From: Fibrobacter sp.
GTDB lineage: Bacteria > Fibrobacterota > Fibrobacteria > Fibrobacterales > Fibrobacteraceae
NCBI GenBank assembly: GCA_024398965.1
Contig: JAKSIF010000004.1
Coordinates: 124,001 to 188,000 of the forward strand
Reading direction: 5' to 3'
DNA length: 64,000 bases
Below are positions 62,767 through 64,000 of this stretch, one piece after another. A model generated the notes under the pieces. That model saw nothing but the letters and a program-made list of their open reading frames with translations. It was not told the DNA's origin and made no database searches. The translations under genes and the position numbers were made by a program. Numbering within the stretch: position 1 is the first letter of the stretch; each line of letters opens with the position of its first letter.

Positions 62767-62821
62767 AAAAAGACCCATCGTGGTCCGCTCTTGTCGCCAA
62801 GATCGCGTGGTGGGTACTATT
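62767..62821 (-). ncRNA. Candidate small RNA, copy F
   Basis: About 55 nt. The inner stem is TCTTG/CAAGA, a compensated A-U to G-C change from the other copies, with loop GCGA. The outer stem has one A-C mismatch. It ends in T5 and is preceded by a promoter with TTGACA and TATCTA. No ORF lies downstream in that direction within 340 bp. Confidence 0.72.
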
Positions 62822-62828
62822 GTACACA

Positions 62829-62857
62829 TAGATACATTCTTATTTTCAAAATGTCAA
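62829..62857 (-). promoter_or_regulatory. Promoter of small RNA copy F
   Basis: TTGACA (62852-62857), 17-bp spacer, TATCTA (62829-62834), with the expected start about 7 nt downstream at 62821. Confidence 0.75.
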
Positions 62858-62999
62858 GTCTATCGCAAACAGCTCCGCCTTAGTACTTTTTTCTTTGTGA
62901 ACTTTGTATATTCTTTATCGAATTTGTTATATCACAGCACATAACAGAACCTTGTGCCAATTTTTTATATGGACTTTAATATGAGATTCGACACAAGAA

Positions 63000-63647
63000 A
63001 TGAACTATGGTTATATTCGCGTAAGCACAGACAAGCAGACTGTTGAAAACCAGCGCTTTGAAATAACTCGTTTTGCTTTACAGCAACATCTTGAAATCAA
63101 TGGATGGATTGAAGAAACCATCAGCGGAACAAAAAATTTCAGTAATAGACAGCTCGGGAGGCTTCTGAATAAAATTCAGAAAGGTGACCTCATCATTTGC
63201 GCAGAACTTTCTCGACTAGGACGCAGTCTTTTCATGATCATGGAAATTCTTAATATTTGCATGAACAAGGAATGTCGCGTTTGGACTATAAAAGACAATT
63301 ACCGTTTAGGTGACGACATTCAAAGTAAAGTTCTCGCATTCGCCTTCGGCCTCTCTGCTGAAATTGAGAGAAACCTAATCAGCCAAAGAACTAAGGAAGC
63401 CCTCGCACGAAAAAAAAGTGAAGGAATTATTTTAGGACGAAAACTGGGCTCAAAATCAGCGCCCAATCAAAAATGCGAAAGGAATCGTGAAAAAATCAAA
63501 TTTGCACTATTAAACGGAACAAGCAAAAGCGAAATAGCAAACAATCTACACATCGCTCGCGGAACACTTTATCGATGGTTAAACGAAACTAACCTTTTTC
63601 AGCAAAATGCTCAATCAAATTCGCTAATTCAGCAATATCATCCTTAG
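63000..63647 (+). CDS. Serine recombinase (resolvase/invertase family)
   Basis: 215 residues. YIRVSTDKQ holds the nucleophile Ser; ELSRLGRS and the arm region LAFAFGLSAEIERNLISQRTKEALARKKSEG follow. The C-terminal HTH is SKSEIANNLHIARGTLYRWL. The size is that of small invertases and resolvases, not large serine integrases. Ribosome site weak. Its end overlaps the convergent restriction gene by 59 bp. It could move or invert the accessory cassettes, but no crossover site was found. Confidence 0.88.
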   Translation: MNYGYIRVSTDKQTVENQRFEITRFALQQHLEINGWIEETISGTKNFSNRQLGRLLNKIQKGDLIICAELSRLGRSLFMIMEILNICMNKECRVWTIKDNYRLGDDIQSKVLAFAFGLSAEIERNLISQRTKEALARKKSEGIILGRKLGSKSAPNQKCERNREKIKFALLNGTSKSEIANNLHIARGTLYRWLNETNLFQQNAQSNSLIQQYHP

Positions 63648-64000
63648 ACGACGTAGGGTGACGATACATAATGGATCGGACATCTAAAAGAATTCCGTAT
63701 ATCTTTTCGTATGCACTTCCATTATGCACCCAATCCCCTGTGGAAGACCCGAAACAAAGTGTTTTGTAGGCACCACTCTTTTCTTCATTAAACCACTTAC
63801 GAGATTCAGCATTGTACGGAATAATGAACGCATTGTAAATGTTCTTTCCTGCAGCCTTTTTTTGCGTTTCAACATATTCTGCATACGCAAGCTGTTTTAA
63901 TATAGAACCTGAACCAGGCAAATGGAAATTACTTCTTGTGACCCCATACTTATAATACTTTGAATCTAGAATAAAGACTTTATCACCATAAATCATTATG
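63589..64000 (-). CDS. LlaJI-like restriction endonuclease, C-terminal part (partial)
   Basis: About 137 residues; the gene runs off the window edge. GDKVFILDSKYYKYG holds the D-x-K of a PD-(D/E)xK nuclease; FHLPGSGSILKQLAYAEYV is typical of LlaJI-type enzymes. The ATG at 63994-63996 is probably internal. The partner methylase, if present, lies outside the window. Confidence 0.7.
   Translation of the reverse strand, partial: IMIYGDKVFILDSKYYKYGVTRSNFHLPGSGSILKQLAYAEYVETQKKAAGKNIYNAFIIPYNAESRKWFNEEKSGAYKTLCFGSSTGDWVHNGSAYEKIYGILLDVRSIMYRHPTSSKDDIAELANLIEHFAEKG

Noticed and set aside
54721-62822. Integron attC sites
   Set aside because: The elements are imperfect hairpins between small genes, but lack the R' RYYYAAC and R'' GTTRRRY boxes, and no IntI-type tyrosine recombinase is in the window.
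54721-62822. CRISPR array
   Set aside because: Only six copies, spaced 1-3 kb apart with genes between them, and no cas genes.
1-64000. tRNA, rRNA, tmRNA genes, prophage or origin
   Set aside because: No cloverleaf, conserved rRNA segment, phage structural gene or DnaA-box cluster was recognised by reading. A tRNAscan/Infernal run would be decisive.

Overview
The window reads as a chromosomal segment of a cellulolytic Fibrobacter (F. succinogenes or a close relative). Evidence: many secreted or lipid-anchored polysaccharide-degrading proteins (GH8, two GH5, a CE4 deacetylase with a CBM6-like domain), serine-rich linkers after lipoboxes, a large lipoprotein of the Fibrobacter paralogous family TIGR02171, C-terminal sorting-type tails like those of type IX secretion clients, and lipid A synthesis genes of a Gram-negative envelope. 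The assignment is inferred from gene content; no rRNA or tRNA gene was seen.

Layout. 0-6 kb: a collagen-like lipoprotein ending in a histidine-phosphatase domain, then a convergent TIGR02171 / YjdF-like operon. 6-8 kb: MoxR ATPase and a BatD-like membrane protein. 8-24.6 kb: the plant-cell-wall block, with GH8 cellulase, a secreted carbohydrate-binding-like protein, GH5 endoglucanase, a tight six-gene minus-strand operon (carbohydrate-binding-like protein, three outer-membrane beta-barrels ending in Phe, a lipoprotein and a GH18-like protein lacking its catalytic Glu), and a second GH5 lipoprotein. 24.7-53 kb: mostly core functions (lpxA, a glycosyltransferase, CCA-adding enzyme, ECF sigma factor, dsbD, a glycogen-synthase-like GT4, folE-argA, an FKBP lipoprotein, folD, ackA, uup) mixed with surface proteins, a SIR2-domain protein and a stand-alone histidine phosphatase. 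53-64 kb: an accessory region with RhuM, two GNAT toxin-antitoxin-like modules, an AlbA_2/ATPase regulator, two DUF1016 (YhcG-type) nucleases, a serine recombinase and the end of a LlaJI-like restriction enzyme.

The least explained element is in the accessory region. Six copies of a short element all lie in the same orientation between the accessory genes. On the minus strand the complete copies fold into a hairpin with a GNRA tetraloop and a compensatory A-U to G-C change, followed by a T-run. Two copies are preceded by near-consensus -35/-10 promoters with 17-bp spacers. Two other copies are cut exactly at the loop, where one supplies the stop codon of the adjoining gene. A 53-bp block next to two of the copies flanks one toxin-antitoxin module as perfect direct repeats. 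This looks like a family of small structured RNAs or terminators that also marks cassette junctions.

Four genes between 53 and 63 kb are interrupted by what looks like one extra base in a homopolymer. Until checked against raw reads, these should be treated as either real decay or slippage, or as sequencing error.
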